Assembly: GCA_964478165.1 (NCBI GenBank)
Contig: CAYZGU010000029.1
Coordinates: 1 to 44,592 of the forward strand
Direction: 5' to 3'
Length of the DNA: 44,592 nucleotides
Source: CAYZGU01 sp964478165
GTDB lineage: Bacteria; Poribacteria; WGA-4E; JAJDTR01
Shown here: positions 43,898 through 44,592 of the stretch, one piece after another
Layout of the letters: the number at the start of each line of letters is the position of its first letter
Numbering within the stretch: the stretch's first letter is position 1
Position numbers and translations under genes: made by a program
The notes under the pieces: generated by a model
The model's database searches: none
What the model saw: the letters and a program-made list of their open reading frames with translations, nothing else
What the model was told of the DNA's origin: nothing

Positions 43898-44592
43898 GGA
43901 TTCCCCCTCGTATTGCATGTTCTCCTACGAATACCAGGCCCAGACTGAACCCCGACTTATGCCGTTCAGAGACCATTCTTTATGACATCACGCTTTCCGG
44001 TCAAAATTGCGATGAACCAAACGACCTAAGATTGTATCAGCTTTGCACATGAAAATCAACCGAATTGGTCTCGCTTGCGTTGGACTCCCAGTTTACGTCT
44101 GCTATGATAAAATATGTGTTTTGCAGAACAGTGTTCCCAACAGAATTCGGACTAAGCTTGGACGTGATTGTTGGGGGTCTGTGACGTACCGTAATCCTAT
44201 GTAATTGAACATATCAATGCACGTACGCATGGCTTCCACTCGATCGGGATTAAAAATTCTGGAGCCTCCTCGGAAACGGATGAACATTACTCGATGCTTA
44301 ATTTCTTAATCGGTGACTCAGAATACTTAGATGTTTTAGGATTTTCCAAAGTCTCAGGAGTATGGGGGACGGAATTCTGGTGCGAGGTTAGACATCGGAA
44401 CTGTGGAAGAGAATTTACTGAACGGGAAGAGCGATACGGATAGATTTTCTGAAGAGCTTATGTTCATGAGAACCTGCCTTACATTCAATGGAATTAAGAT
44501 GGTGATTTTTTGACAGGTCCTATTGTCGACCGCGAGGCCGGCAGCAATAGCTTTAGCTTTGAGCTCATTCTCTTTGGGATAGGGGACTTGTC
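43898..44592. other. Gene-poor window edge, possible gene tail on minus strand
   Basis: About 700 bp. A minus-strand frame enters from the right edge and stays open to a stop at 44354 (first part PYPKENELKAKAIAAGLAVD, plausibly coding; later part less so). It may be the 3' end, possibly frameshifted, of a gene that starts outside the window. A 61-codon frame at 44102-44287 is unconvincing. No recognised family. Confidence 0.3.

Noticed and set aside
1..44592. CRISPR arrays, tRNA genes, insertion sequences and integrase genes
   Set aside because: I scanned for repeated spacers, T-loop-like GTTCGAATC patterns and transposase motifs and found none convincing.

Overview
The window looks like chromosome of an uncultivated, diderm (Gram-negative-type) bacterium. 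A GT9 heptosyltransferase-family protein, a PorU-like C25 sortase with a PorV/PorQ-family outer-membrane protein, and many signal peptides point to a two-membrane envelope. UbiE/MenG suggests a quinone-based respiratory chain. The mix (PorU/PorV outside an obvious Bacteroidota context, many two-component and hydrolase genes, a T-box, long decayed spacers) reminds me of Poribacteria or a related FCB/PVC-neighbour lineage, possibly a symbiont. That placement is inference and no rRNA is present to test it.

Layout. 1-1370: MacB/FtsX-type ABC permease. 1417-7015 (minus): hflX, then a likely operon UDP-sugar pyrophosphorylase > pgi > GT9 glycosyltransferase. 7908-12778 (plus): a muropeptide-recycling group of AmiE-like serine hydrolase, NamZ (DUF1343) and AnmK plus a 100-residue unknown, interrupted by about 1.1 kb without a gene. 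12889-22273 (minus): S1/P1-type phospholipase/nuclease > PorU-like sortase of about 2080 aa > PorV/PorQ, followed by a frameshifted relic of a FlgD-like secretion C-terminal module. 23703-27838 (plus): a hybrid PAS sensor kinase and an NtrC-type sigma-54 activator. 28873-32413 (plus): a BtrH_N-like protein and an ABC exporter with a large insertion. 32882-38668 (plus): infC (ATT start)-rpmI-rplT, a T-box leader, pheS-pheT and ubiE/menG. 39048-42476 (minus): tsaD > tsaC, a nicotinamidase-like pseudogene and a histone-deacetylase-family deacetylase. 43304-43897 (minus): conserved-looking hypothetical.

The best-supported regulatory features are the classic T-box plus terminator in front of pheS, with a Phe triplet in the expected place, and the non-AUG ATT start of infC behind a strong Shine-Dalgarno and a good sigma70 promoter.

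Roughly a fifth of the window has no intact gene, and two spacers contain recognisable genes broken by several small indels (40020-40611 and 12889-13238). This suggests ongoing gene decay. No tRNA, rRNA, insertion sequence, prophage or CRISPR array was seen. The most novel-looking parts are the expanded PorU/PorV locus with a nearby FlgD-like relic, the exporter with an insertion of about 165 residues beside a BtrH_N-like protein lacking the expected cysteine, and the split muropeptide-recycling group.
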